Positions 20,118 through 31,738 of a stretch of DNA of 64,000 nucleotides are shown piece after piece. The translations under genes were made by a program, and so were the position numbers. Every line of letters begins with the position of its first letter. Position 1 is the first letter of the stretch. The DNA is from Campanula takesimana (taxonomy: Eukaryota > Streptophyta > Magnoliopsida > Asterales > Campanulaceae). The notes beneath the pieces are model-generated. The model saw only the letters and a list, made by a program, of their open reading frames with translations, was not told where the DNA came from and did not search any database. The DNA lies in NCBI GenBank assembly GCA_026119855.1, contig JAOWBW010000481.1:901891-965890 (forward strand). The letters run 5' to 3'.

Positions 20118-20489
20118 ATGGCAGATTGGATCAATGAGGCGTTATTTAGGGATTTCCCGGGCCAAGGTGGGTATATGATTCCACAACAAGAGCCACAAGG
20201 AGAGGGGCACGGTAATGCTCAGGGCGGAGGAAATGTAGGGGCTGACCCAGGAGCGGGCTTTGAAGCGGCGCCCTTGATTCCACGGGGCGGTTTGAGACCA
20301 CGAGCCGCGACTCGGAATTATCGCGATAATCTGCTGCGGTCTACGTTCGACCAAGATTATGATTTTTACATCGACTCTGAGCGTCATTGGTCGATGGGGC
20401 TTCCGGAGACGCGAGAGGTAAATTTCGAATTTTCACTCCTCTCTTTCTCGCACATTTGTATGTTTTATGCACATAATATGAAATGCTAG
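20118..20489 (+). CDS. Antisense frame of B, probable first exon
   Basis: The ATG at 20118 opens MADWINEALFRDFPGQGG, followed by a glycine-rich stretch and RPRAATRNYRDNLLRSTFD..DSERHWSMGLPETRE. An AG|GTAAAT splice donor at 20417/20418 fits the end of a first exon; beyond it the frame becomes unlike protein and stops at 20489. Tat-lineage elements are known to carry an extra antisense ORF between pol and the 3' LTR, often linked to the plant mobile domain. No later exon is found before the break near 20485. An upstream ATG at 20076 is possible. The protein itself is not recognised. Confidence 0.5.
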   Translation: MADWINEALFRDFPGQGGYMIPQQEPQGEGHGNAQGGGNVGADPGAGFEAAPLIPRGGLRPRAATRNYRDNLLRSTFDQDYDFYIDSERHWSMGLPETREVNFEFSLLSFSHICMFYAHNMKC

Positions 20490-21426
20490 AATAATGGAAT
20501 GCTAGAATTTAAATTGCTAGAATTGTAAATTGCTAGAATTTGATTAATAACCTGTTCTGAGATTTCTTTAATGTATTCATCATTTAATGTGTCTGTGTCT
20601 GCCTCTTCTAATGAATCATTATTAACTAAGTGTATATCATTAGTTTGATTATTAGCCAATTTATCAGTTAAAAGAGTGACTATGGAGGGATACTCGGAAA
20701 GGTCGAGGTTTTCATTCATGGCAAAAGGGAAGATAGCGTTTGCAACAAGATCATAGTCTTTAGACGTAAGGTCGTCAGACTTAGAGGAAGACTCAAATTC
20801 AAAATGTAAAACACTAGACTCTGGGGACGGGGATTTTGGGTGAGTGACAGGAGATGCTGCATGAGTGGCGACAGGAGAAGGAGTAAGCCCCAGTGTTCCC
20901 ATCATAAATTCCGGAGTAGCTATAGGTCCCCCAATGATGCACCAATTCTTGAGCTTGTCCCCCATGGGTACCACCAATGTCCTTGGGTCCACCTTATCTT
21001 CAGAATCGTCTCCAATGACGGCAACCATGTCTTCGTGCAGCCCAGATTACCCAGATGTTGAAGCAGATATTGGCCGTCCCACGTCTCAGTCAAACTTGGA
21101 GTTTCTGCGGCTTCTATTGCTGGCTTGTCAAGGGTTGCGGCTTCAAGTTGATCTTCCAAGTCATCTGCAACCTTGGTGGAGTACTCATGCCTGATGGTTC
21201 TAACTCTGCCCGTGGCTTTGTCATACTCCATGTAGGTCAGCTTCATGTTGGACCGATCGAATTCCACATCTCTGAAAATCTCGAACCCTTTCTGCAATTT
21301 CCCGGTGTGGTCAATCCATGGCTCGGCGAACTCAAAACACGAAAACTCCTCGCCTTCCCTGACGAAGTAGCTATTCAGGGATAGGCGGTATGGCCGCATT
21401 TCAGGCTTTTTGTAGGGAAGCTTCAT
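20486..21426 (-). pseudogene. B protease-RT spacer, broken and cut before RT
   Basis: The minus frames 21426-20920 (LNSYFVREGEEFSCFEFAEPW) and 21028-20486 (WCIIGGPIATPEFMMGTLG) match the region between protease and RT in Tat elements; E has the same at 52202-51136. They overlap in different frames, so a frameshift is present. The sequence ends near 20486 in a TTGCTAGAATT-type repeat, and RT, RNase H and integrase are missing, so the deletion break is here. The gap 21427-21737 has only decayed spacer sequence. Confidence 0.8.
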
Positions 21427-21737
21427 CTTTTAAGCAATTCTATCCTTTGTTGCTCCATCTTGTCTTCAATAGTAAGGGTGTATCCTAGACCGAAAAACCC
21501 TCGATGATTAACCTCTCCAACCAATTATGTGGGGCCTTGCAAGTTCATACCTAGCCCCAGCCCCGGTATAAAACCCATGTTACGCAGTATCTTGACAACA
21601 GGTGCCACTTTGTCCGTTGTTTTGGTGAGGTCGATGGTGCAGATCTGTGCTTGAGCGACTATTTCGAAGCCATTGAAGAGTCGGCTCTCTTCCCCATGCT
21701 GAATCTGTAAGACAGGAACGCCCTTGGTGTCCGTCCC

Positions 21738-24617
21738 TTAGGCAGTTACGAGATCACTGTAGATGATGGTCACTTCATTACCAGATTGAAACTTCACACA
21801 CTGGTGCAGGGAAGATGGGACAGCGCCCGACTGATGTAACCACGGCCGGCCAAGGAGGAGTGAGAAGGTCGCGGGGATGTCTATAACGTGGAAGTCGGTT
21901 GGTAAGATCTTTGTTTCGATGGTAATGGGTAAGGTGGCTTCGCCTATCACGGCGCGGCATGTAGAGTCATAAGCTTTGATGGTTTGCTTGGATGGGCGTA
22001 AATCAACACCATGAACGCCGACCACATCCATCATCCTTGAAGGCAGGATATTAATAGCAGAACCATTATCAATGAATACACGGGGAATCTTCTTGCCATT
22101 CACCTCGACAGTGATGTATAAAGGCTCATTATGATCAACTCCGAACACTGGCTTGTCTAGCTCTGAGAAAGTGATGATGTTTCCATAGTGGATATTACCA
22201 ATCATGTGGGTGACGTCCTCCGGGGTAATAGTGGATGGTACCATGGTGGTGGCGAGGTTTTGCTCGAGCATGAGGCGATGGGCTAGGGAGGAGGTGAGTA
22301 GGGACCATAGTGAAATATGGGCTTGGGTTTGTTTGAGTTGAGTGAGGATAGGGTCTTCTTTGTCTAGGTCGGCTTGCTCGGGTTCCTTCCCAAAGACTTT
22401 CTTTGCGCCCTTCGGGTCGGATTGGTACACTTGACCGGATCTTGTAAGGGGACAAACTTCTGCACGTAGCTCCTCCAAAGACAATGGCGAGTCATGACAA
22501 GGGGGCGAAACTTCGGTCTTTTCGGCCTCCTCGAAGATTTCGGCCCAAGAAAGAGGCTGAGAGGGCTTGGGGCTCTCTTCCTCTAGAGATTTGACATCAC
22601 TCACTAGTTCTTCTAAAGACAACAAGTAGCAAGAAGATTCTTTATTATTAGTCATTGGAATACAACCTATCTCATCACAGTCCGCCACAACAGGCTTGGC
22701 CGGATCAGTGATCTCACTAAGTTCTACCATGAGTACATTGCTAGGTACATAATCTCTAGGGTCTTCGACTATTCCCTTGTGGATGAGCTCTTGCACGGCT
22801 TTCTTGAGTTCAAAACATTCTTCGGTAGTGTGACCGGTGCACTTGTGGTAGTGGCAAAATTTTGACAAATCGCAACCAAGACGGGGGAGATGTCCTTCTA
22901 ATGGTTCGAGTATTTCTAACTTCACTAATGCCATGAAGATATCCACCATTGTGAGCCCTATCTTGTTGAAGGCATCCATGAGCTCGAGGATACTAATCTC
23001 GCATGTTTGCACCATATTCACCCCACCCCCATTGTTGGGAAGAGGGTTATTCACCACATTAGGACCCTTCGGCTTCTCAATCTTCTTATCATTGATCAAC
23101 CCGTGTACTACGCGCTTCAATTGAATACAACCATCCGTTGTGTGCCCAATGTGTTTGTGATACTTGTAGAACTTGGAGGCGTCCAAATCAGTTCTTGGGT
23201 AGGCGGGCTGGTAATTCTCCAAAGGCTTGATAAGACCTCTCTTGACTAACACGTCAAAGACTTTCCCCATAGGCATTCCAAAATCGTCAAAGTGTTCTCT
23301 CTCTCTTTGCGGCGGAGCCCCATTCCTTGTTACGGCTTGGACATCCAGCGGGACCTCTTTCTGGACCATATTTACTTGGCTGACGGACTCCTTTCCACCT
23401 CTAGGAGGCGCAGGCGCAGTAGGAGACTTGTAGCGGAAGGAGTTGTTGTTGTTGGTCTTTGGACTTTCCTTTGGCGGCACAATCCCAGTGAACCCTGCTT
23501 CGTACCTTACCCCGGCATCAACCATTTCCTGCAAATCAGGGAAGTAACCATTACCTATAGCTGCTTTCATCTCCGGTAGCAAGCACTTGTAGAAAATCTG
23601 TTTCTGTTCCTTCGCTTTTGGTGGGTATTGGACCTCGCACAACCGATGATTCCACCTCTTGTAAAAATCATAAATAGCCTCGCCGGGCTTTTGCGTAGTG
23701 TTCTCAAGGTCGGTTCGATTCACATGCCAATCCAAGTTAGCTTGATACTTCTCACAGAAAATGGCACTGATTTGATCCCACGTTTGCCTCTCGCTTGGTT
23801 CTAGCCCCAAGAACCAACGCAGAGCTATACCATCCAAAGTGCTATGAAATACGCGAGCCATTTGTTCGTTGGTGCAGTCACGAGCCCTCATGGCCAACAC
23901 ATAACTATCTAAATGAGTCTTAGGACACGAGTCACCATGAAACATTGCCACCTTAGGCATCTTGAAATCCTTGGGGAGAGCCCCCACTTGGCTAGGGTTG
24001 ATTGTCTTGGTAGTCGGTGCACTTTGCTTATCCACGGTCTCGATCAACTTTCGCATTTGCTCTTGTATGGCCATAACCACAGGATGATTGGAAATGTCGG
24101 GGATAGTTTCTGGCAGAATGACGGGAGGAGTAGTGGAAGCAGTAGGGGCGGCCATCCCAATACTCAGAGGCAACGAGGGTGCGGGTAGTTTGCTAGCGGA
24201 GAGGTAGCCACCAAGCAGTTCAGGGGAAGGTTCATAGACAGCCTTGTTCTTGCTCATGGTAGTGAAACCTTGTTGGGTGTAGAGAGAAGGAGGTGGAACA
24301 TTGCAGTAGCTTGGGAATGGGAAGGCAGTAGCATTGGTGTTGGGGTGACAGTTGGTATTGACCTCTTCATCCTCGACATAAATGAAATTCTCCCCATCGG
24401 GCACCAGTTTAGTCCCCTTTTGTTGAATGTGACCCTTCAACTGTTGGTTCTGGTCTTCCAGCATCTTGTTGCTTTCCTCGAGATTCTTGATCTTGGCTTC
24501 GAGACCGGCGAGGAAGTTCTGGAGGCTTGGGGGAATACCATTGAGAGTAGCCTCAGTGTTGAGCTCGGCGGCACCAGCAGGAGGAGCAGAGGCTGAAGCT
24601 GAAGTGGGAGTTGACAT
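21738..24617 (-). CDS. B Gag-protease polyprotein (959 aa)
   Basis: It opens MSTPTSASASAPPAG, then a coiled coil (about residues 28-65) and a proline-rich stretch. The gag core is at about 226-380 (MFHGDSCPKTHLDSYVLAM; RTDLENTTQKPGEAIYDFYK). Two CCHC-like knuckles follow (YKYHKHIGHTTDGC, first Cys replaced by Tyr, near 490; CHYHKCTGHTTEEC near 595). The aspartic protease is near 850 (VFIDNGSAINILPSRM; catalytic Asp in D-N-G). Gag forms the particle and binds RNA; the protease matures it. The frame is intact over 959 codons although RT and integrase are gone, which suggests recent origin or a use in trans. Confidence 0.92.
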   Translation of the reverse strand: MSTPTSASASAPPAGAAELNTEATLNGIPPSLQNFLAGLEAKIKNLEESNKMLEDQNQQLKGHIQQKGTKLVPDGENFIYVEDEEVNTNCHPNTNATAFPFPSYCNVPPPSLYTQQGFTTMSKNKAVYEPSPELLGGYLSASKLPAPSLPLSIGMAAPTASTTPPVILPETIPDISNHPVVMAIQEQMRKLIETVDKQSAPTTKTINPSQVGALPKDFKMPKVAMFHGDSCPKTHLDSYVLAMRARDCTNEQMARVFHSTLDGIALRWFLGLEPSERQTWDQISAIFCEKYQANLDWHVNRTDLENTTQKPGEAIYDFYKRWNHRLCEVQYPPKAKEQKQIFYKCLLPEMKAAIGNGYFPDLQEMVDAGVRYEAGFTGIVPPKESPKTNNNNSFRYKSPTAPAPPRGGKESVSQVNMVQKEVPLDVQAVTRNGAPPQREREHFDDFGMPMGKVFDVLVKRGLIKPLENYQPAYPRTDLDASKFYKYHKHIGHTTDGCIQLKRVVHGLINDKKIEKPKGPNVVNNPLPNNGGGVNMVQTCEISILELMDAFNKIGLTMVDIFMALVKLEILEPLEGHLPRLGCDLSKFCHYHKCTGHTTEECFELKKAVQELIHKGIVEDPRDYVPSNVLMVELSEITDPAKPVVADCDEIGCIPMTNNKESSCYLLSLEELVSDVKSLEEESPKPSQPLSWAEIFEEAEKTEVSPPCHDSPLSLEELRAEVCPLTRSGQVYQSDPKGAKKVFGKEPEQADLDKEDPILTQLKQTQAHISLWSLLTSSLAHRLMLEQNLATTMVPSTITPEDVTHMIGNIHYGNIITFSELDKPVFGVDHNEPLYITVEVNGKKIPRVFIDNGSAINILPSRMMDVVGVHGVDLRPSKQTIKAYDSTCRAVIGEATLPITIETKILPTDFHVIDIPATFSLLLGRPWLHQSGAVPSSLHQCVKFQSGNEVTIIYSDLVTA

Positions 24618-25158
24618 TGCTGATGACGAGACTGAGAACGTGGACGGAGTAGAAGCTTCACGTTGTAGTCAACCACCCGAACGGATCCAAACTTGCTTTG
24701 CTGAAAGGTTGAAGGGCAATGAAGCTTTTAGGAGAGGGGGAAGGCTCATGCAAAGTATATTTTGATTTACAAAAACATACATTATTTATATCCTAATTGG
24801 TTGGAAGGGGTACCCCTTTTTCGCAACTAGTTAGAAGACTACGATTAGTGGAGGCCATCATTACGTCTATCGACCCCTCGTTTTTCACGTGTATTGCACA
24901 CCCCCAAACGGACAATTTGGGCGAGGGTCCTATAGGGCAAGCGGCTTCCACCAACCATCGGATCCTACGACTAACCCTTCCTTAAAGGCATTTAACGTGA
25001 TGTCTATGTTGCATCCTACGCAAGTTAATGATGAGCGGAGATCTTGACAACAAACACTCATCTCACTATGGCACGTCCCTTGTAGGGAAATCACTTTTTT
25101 GTGAACCTTCTCTCAAAGATCTCGATTCATCATTGACTTGGGGATGACTCGACATAGA
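24618..25158 (-). other. B leader, part next to gag
   Basis: Non-coding. The other part of the leader is at 33851-34546 across nested C. No repeats or motifs stand out here. Confidence 0.7.
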
Positions 25159-25163
25159 CAGCA

Positions 25164-27263
25164 TGTCACGACCCGAAGTATAGGCTCTATTTTATTAGTA
25201 ATTAAATGATTATTATTTAATTATTTTCTTATTTATTTATTTATTTAAATTATTATTTATTTAAATATTTATGTGTTATAAGAAATTATGCCTAGCATTT
25301 TATTTGGGTCATTTGTGCTAGTGTAGAAATGTTGGGGTCTTAATTGTTAGTTGGGAGTGTAGTTTGTGTGTAGTGTGAGAGAGGGGGCCTAAGTGTAAGT
25401 TTTTAAAATAATTTTCCTACTCCTTCCCTCACCTCCCTACTCTCCTCCCTCACTCATCTTCCTCTTCCCTGGAAATCTCTCTCTCTCTCCAAGCTTTGTG
25501 GGTAAGTTTTCTTCTCCTTCTTCTCTCTTCATTTTCTCCTTCTTCCTCTCATCATCTCTCAATTCTTAAAACTTGAACATTGTTTAGATCGTCGCTAGGA
25601 TCGCGTAGAGTCAAAAAGATTTGAAATCCATCAACTTTGAGAATTTGCAAGTAAGTTACTTTTCCCCCATTTTAATGCTAAAATGTTCATATCATGTTCA
25701 TATAATGCTTTTGTTGTTATATTGGAAGTTTTGATGAGTTTGCAATTTATTTGGAATTTATTTGGGTTTTTGGGTCAAAAATGGTGATTTTGGAATGTTG
25801 GGTTTGATTCTTTGTTTTGGGTTGATGAATGGTGTATTGGAGTCCCCACCCTAGTTATAAATTGTTTTGGTACATTAGTACATGAGTTGGAAGTTGGGAT
25901 TTTGGTTAAATGTGTTTTGGGTTGAAAATGGAAGAACCCAAGTTGTTCTTCCCGATTTCTGGCAATTCCGGCATATTGTGCGACCGCACAAAACTTCCTG
26001 GGCGGCCGCGCATCTTTCTGAAAGCTTTTGTTCTTGTTTGAGACTTTTTGGGCGACCGCACAACCCAATTTGGGCGGCCGCACAGAACCCCTGAAACTTT
26101 ACATTTTGTTAAATTGTGTAATTGAAGAACGTGCTTTGGTCTAAGTCTTAGGTGTCCTTCTAGTTGACCTTAGTGAACATTGTAGTACACTTTAGTGATA
26201 GAATTGGGTCCTTTGTGATCAAGTTTGTGTTTGAAATTCATTGATTGTTATTTTGGACTTCGAAGCACCTTTATTGTGTATTGTTGGTTCATTTCATCTT
26301 CTTGGTGATTACTTGGCATGATTCCCTACTTTGGAATCCTTCGTTGTTTATCGTGCTAGTATTTTATTACTTAGCCTTTACGTGAAAGTCCAGCTGGTAT
26401 TTTGTGTGTGTTTGGGCGATGCGAAACATTATGATGGCACGGCCAAGTCCATTGTGATGTTGACCATTGTTTTGCCCCATTATTACCCTCCTACAGATTG
26501 GCCTTGGATGTGAGAAGAGCTAGCTCCTTTGTGTGCATTTTAGCTATTTCTTGGAGCATGACTTTGTGGCATGTCTCCCGTCCCTTGTGACACTTCTTTT
26601 GGTTATTGGTTCCGGTACCGGGGGTTTTCTCTTCGGCTTTCATGCCATTATGAAGATGATGATTGGTTGATTATTGAAGCTGCGCAGCGATCCTTTATTT
26701 GGATGTACCAGTTTGGAAAACCTTGGCTATATCCTTTGTTATGTGTTTATTTCCGCTGCTACCTGATATATGATAATTGTTATGTGCTATGTGATACTTA
26801 TTATTGTTTATTGTATATTGCATCATAGCATGTCATGTAGTTGCATTAGTAACTTATTGAGATTTATCTCACCCCTTTTCTTTTATCCTTGTTTTTCCTT
26901 AACCCCCCCCAGGTGCTAAGGATTAGTCTCGCTGATCACGAGATAGAGGACGTCGAGTGTGGATCCGTTCTTTTGGGGAAGGTTGATATAGGTTGGTTTC
27001 CATTATGTAAATGTGTAACCGTTTTGGGGTAGTTGTACCAAACAATGACGTCTTTAAGAATTGTATATTTTTATTTGTGGGGCATAAACTTGTGGAAGTT
27101 TATGATAGTAGTATTTGGCTTTTATCAAACTTTTATTTGTAAAACTTTGGATCTCTACCTTTTGGTACTAAATGAAATTTTTAACTTCGGTATTTTGGAG
27201 TTTATTGTTAGAGTCGACGTCCAGCTCGCGGTCCCGGGGCCCGCGGGGTCCGGGGTCGCGACA
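25164..27263 (+). repeat. C 5' LTR
   Basis: TGTCACGACCCG...GGGGTCGCGACA. The start is AT-rich (TTATTTATTTATT), followed by a TC-rich stretch and the GC-dyad array at 25976-26084. Later come a poly-C run (26906-26914) and a very GC-rich end. Open frames inside (25882-26094, 26331-26513, 26571-26828, 27033-27320) recur in the right LTR and are not genes. Confidence 0.95.
25976..26084 (+). promoter_or_regulatory. Four GC dyads, C 5' LTR
   Basis: Cores start at 25980 (GTGCG-AC-CGCAC), 26002 (GGGCG-GC-CGCGC), 26052 (GGGCG-AC-CGCAC) and 26074 (GGGCG-GC-CGCAC); steps 22, 50, 22. Central dinucleotides alternate AC, GC, AC, GC in the sense direction, as they do in the unrelated copia element D. I found no convincing TATA box downstream, so their place relative to the promoter is unclear. 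Confidence 0.82.
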
Positions 27264-27265
27264 GT

Positions 27266-27277
27266 TGGTATCAGAGC
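27266..27277 (+). other. C primer-binding site, initiator Met tRNA type
   Basis: TGGTATCAGAGC lies two bases after the LTR end at 27263. This is the usual plant PBS complementary to initiator methionine tRNA. Confidence 0.93.
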
Positions 27278-27375
27278 TATGGCATTAGCTCTATGTATAA
27301 GTCTAGGTGGATTAGTATGACCTAGGTGGGTAGTAGTGTGCGGAGTGATTAACGGTTGATGTTTTATGCAGGTAA

Positions 27376-30300
27376 TTGTTCTCAATGTCTGGAAGAAGAA
27401 ATAGAGGAGGTGCTAGTGGGGCACAGAATCAGAATGATACAAGGGAAGAAGCCCGTGCCATGTTTCAAGGCATGTTTGAGGCGGCCATGAAGGCCATACA
27501 TGATCAAGGTCCGAGAGTAGAACAAGCACCACCCCATTATGGATTGGAGCAATTTCTGAAGTTGAAACCGGTTGAATTCAATGGGGAACCGGATGTAAGG
27601 AAAGCTGAGTTGTGGATTGAGTCCATGGAGAAGATTTATGATGTATTTGGGTGTTCGGATGAGGATAAGGTCCGGTTTGCGGCTTACAAGCTTGTGGGAG
27701 CCGCCGAGCATTGGTGGAAGGGTGTTAAAGCTACTTGGGATGATACTCGCACGGTGTATGCGTGGGGGTTGTTTGTGCGCAAGTTCAAGGAGCATTTTAT
27801 TCCGGTTGTTGATCAAAACCGAAAGGAGATCGAGCTACTCAACTTGGAGCAAGGTGTGTTGTCTATAGCACAATATTCGGCTAAGTTCATAGAATTAGCC
27901 CGGTATTGCGACTATTTGGTGAGGACCGAGGAACAAAAGGCTATGAGATTTATTCGGGGATTGAAGACCTCCATCCGTACTCAACTGATTGCTCAACGGA
28001 TTGTGACGTTCCAAGATGCGGTGGACCGAGCCTATTTGATAGAGCAAGATATTGGGGAGCATAAGAGGAAGACCGAGGTAGCTAACCCGAGCAAGCCGGG
28101 AGGGCAAAGCAAGCCACAACCCCGTTCCGATAACCGAGGTAACTTTGGGGGACCATCTCAGTTCCGAGGGCAACCGACCCCAAGGAACCCGGGTACCACT
28201 TCCGGGAACCAAGGGAGCCAAATTAGGAGACTTTGTTCGTATTGTCAAAAGGAAGGTCATTCTGAAGACCGTTGTTGGAAGAAGCAAGGAAGGTGCACAA
28301 ATTGTGGTCAAATGGGTCACTTTGTAAAAGATTGCCCGAGAGGTAGAGGACAAGCATCCGGGTCAGGAGTTGGTTTTAATCAGGGTCAGAAGCGGGATGC
28401 CGCCGGGAAACCCAAGGTCCAAGGGAAAGTGTTTGCAATGAATCAACAACAAGCTACCGATGATCCATCCGTTATTGGAGGTATTGTTTCTGTGTCTAAT
28501 GTGAGCGCACGAGCGTTAGTAGATCCAGGATCATCTCATTCATACATTTCTGTGAAATTTGCTTCTCTATTAAATGCTGCATTCGAGTCTTTACCATACG
28601 TGCTAGAGGTGTCGACCCCTATAGGAGAATGCTTGATTTCTGATCGAGTCTTTCGTGCTTGTGATGTGGTTATTTGTGGTCGAGTCCTTTGTGCGGATTT
28701 GGTGGTTCTTCCTATCCAAGACTTTGATGTCATTTTGGGTATGGATTGGTTGAGCAAGTTTCATGCTTCTGTTGATTGCCGTAAGAAAACTGTTGCTTTT
28801 TCTATTCCCGATGTGCCTAAATTTGTGTTTGAGGCTAGTCCTCTGAGTAGAAAGGTTCGCTTAATTTCTTTTATGAAAGCGAGAAAGTTATTGCATAGTG
28901 GTTGTGAGGGGTATTTGGCTAGTGTTCTTGACACTAGGAAAGAATCCCCTAGTTTTGATAGTGTTCGGGTAGTTCGGGAATTTCCCGATGTTTTCTCTAC
29001 CGAGTATGAGATGCCTCCCGATCGTGAGATTGAGTTTTGTATAGATCTTTTGCCGGGTACGGCTCCGATTTCGAAATCGCCTTATAGGTTAGCTCCCGCC
29101 GAGTTGAAGGAACTAAAGGTTCAGTTGCAAGAGTTGCTTGATCGAGGGTTTATCCGCCCTAGTGTTTCCCCGTGGGGAGCACCGGTTTTGTTTGTGCGAA
29201 AGAAAGATGGTTCGTTGAGATTGTGCATCGATTATAGAAAGTTGAATCAGGTTACGGTGAAGAATAAGTATCCTCTACCGCATATTGATGATTTGTTTGA
29301 TCAGCTTCAAGGGTCCGTTGTGTTTTCCAAGCTTGATTTGAGGAGTGGGTACCATCAGTTGAAGGTTCGATCGGAGGATATTCCGAAGACTGCTTTTCGC
29401 ACTCGTTATGGTCATTATGAGTTCTTGGTTATGCCGTTTGGGTTGACTAACGCGCCGGCCGTGTTTATGGATTTGATGAACCGAATTTTCCATCCTTATC
29501 TTGATTCGTTCGTGGTGGTTTTCATCGACGACATTCTTGTTTATTCGAAATCTCGAGAGGAGCACGAGCAGCATTTGAGGACAGTTTTATCCGTTCTTGC
29601 GAGGGAGAAACTATTTGCGAAGTTCAGTAAGTGCGAATTTTGGCTCGAGAAGGTGTCATTTCTGGGTCATGTTATTTCGAAAGATGGGATTTCTGTGGAT
29701 CCGTCAAAGATTGAAGCTATAGTGGATTGGAAGAGACCCGAGTCAGTGACAGAGATTAGAAGCTTTCTTGGTTTAGCCGGGTATTACCGAAGATTTATCG
29801 AGGGATTTTCGAGGATCGCTACTCCGATGACTCAGTTGACCAGGAAAAATGTTCCGTTTGTGTGGACCGAGAAATGTGGCAAGAGTTTCGAGGAATTGAA
29901 GAAGAGGTTGACTACCGCACCGATCTTGACTTTGCCTAATGGGAGCGATGGCCTAGTGATTTACAGTGATGCTTCGAAAGAGGGTTTGGGTTGTGTGTTG
30001 ATGCAGAATGGGAAAGTAATCGCGTATGCTTCGAGGAAGTTGACCCCTAGTGAACAGAATTACCCCACTCATGATATGGAGTTGGCCGCGATAGTATTTG
30101 CGTTGCACAAGTGGAAGCACTATCTTTATTGAGCGAAGTTTGAAATTTTTACGGATCACAAGAGTTTGAAGTACCTTTTCTCCCAGAAAGAGTTGAATAA
30201 TAGACAGCGCCGATGGATGGAATTGTTGAAGGATTACGATTGTACGATTTCTTATCATCCGGGGAAGGCGAATGTGGTAGCCGATGCGATTAGTAGAAAG

Positions 30301-31689
30301 TCTTATGTGGCTTCGATGATGGTTCGAGAATGGAAAATGCTTGAGGATGTTCGAGATTGGTCTCCTCGTGAATCGAGACATGGGGCTATTTTTGCGAATC
30401 TTAAGGTGTCTCCGACCCTAATTCAGATGATAAAGGAAGCTCAGAAAGAAGATCCCGAGTTAGTGAAGATAATGGGTAAATTGAAGGAAAAGAATTTCGA
30501 GGATTTTTCATTGAGTTCGAGTGGAGTGTTGACTTTCCGTGGAAGATTGTGTGTTCCTGATGTTGATGGAATTAAACAAAGAGTTCTTGATGAGGGTCAC
30601 AAATCGAGATATACTATTCATCCGGGTAGTACGAAGATGTATCAGGATTTGAAGCAACAATTTTGGTGGATTAATATGAAAAGGGAGATAGCCGAGTATG
30701 TTTCGAAGTGTTTAACGTGTCAGCAGGTCAAAGCCGAGCATCAGAGACCCGCGGGATTACTTCAGCCGTTAGAGATTCCCGAGTGGAAATGGGAGCATGT
30801 GACTATGGATTTCGTTACGGGACTGCCTCGTACCCGTAGGAAGTATGACAGTGTTTGGGTAATAGTGGATAGATTGACCAAGAGTGCCCATTTCTTGCCT
30901 ATCGATGTCAGGTATTCGATGGAAAAGCTTGCGACCCTTTTTATCGATGAGATTGTTAGATTGCATGGAGTTCCAGTTAGTATTGTGTCAGATCGAGACC
31001 CGAGGTTTACTTCTAGATTTTGGAAAGCGTTTCAAGAAGCTTTGGGTACAGATTTGCGATTCAGCACTGCTTTTCATCCCCAGACAGATGGTCAATCCGA
31101 GAGGACTATTCAGATTTTGGAGGATATGTTACGAGCGTGTTCGATAGACTTTTCCGATTCTTGGGATTCGCACCTACCGTTAGTGGAATTCTCCTACAAC
31201 AACAGTTATCAGGCTAGTATCGAGATGGCACCGTTTGAGGCCTTGTATGGAAGAAAGTGTAGATCGCCTATTTGTTGGGATGAGGTCGGTGAAGCGAAAG
31301 TTTTGGGTATTGATTTGCTTCGGGATTCAGTTGAGAAGGTTAAAGTTATCCGGGATAGATTGAAGACAGCCCAGAGTCGACATAAAAGCTACGCAGATAA
31401 CCGAAGGCGAGATCTTAGTTTTCAGACCGGTGATTTGGTGTTCTTGAAAGTGTCTCCGAAAGTGGGTATTCGTAGGTTTGGGAAGAAAGGCAAATTGGCT
31501 CAGAGGTATATTGAGCCCGATATGTCTTATGAGGAACGACCGGTTCGGATTTTAGATACCAAAGTCCAAGAGTTGAGGAGCAAGAGCATCGCGTTGGTTC
31601 GAGTTCTTTGGAGGAATCATAATATCGAGGAGTCGATGTGGGAGCTTCGTGACGAGATCGAGAGGAAATTTCCGTGGCTTTTTGTTTAA
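27376..31689 (+). pseudogene. C Gag-Pol, one nonsense codon and a shortened integrase
   Basis: One frame runs from ATG 27376 (or 27385) to TAA 31687-31689, broken only by a TGA at 30130-30132 at the end of RNase H. Domains in order: gag core; two CCHC knuckles (CSYCQKEGHSEDRC, CTNCGQMGHFVKDC); protease (LVDPGSSHSYIS, near residue 380); RT (LDLRSGYHQL; VFIDDILVYS near 715); RNase H (YSDASKEGLG near 862). Integrase follows, with an HHCC finger and the D-D-E residues (MDFVTG, SDRDPRF, DGQSERT). The C-terminus resembles a Tekay chromodomain-like tail (LVRVLWRNHNIEESMWE). It goes from KLAQRYI straight to the tail, so about 50-70 residues with the GPY/F module seem deleted in frame near 31515. Confidence 0.93.
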
Positions 31690-31725
31690 GGTGAGTCTCG
31701 TTAAAATTCGGGTCGAATTTTCTTT

Positions 31726-31734
31726 AAGGGGGAG
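31726..31734 (+). other. C polypurine tract
   Basis: AAGGGGGAG lies four bases before the 3' LTR (TGTCACG at 31739), the usual place of the plus-strand primer. Confidence 0.85.
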
Positions 31735-31738
31735 TGAA

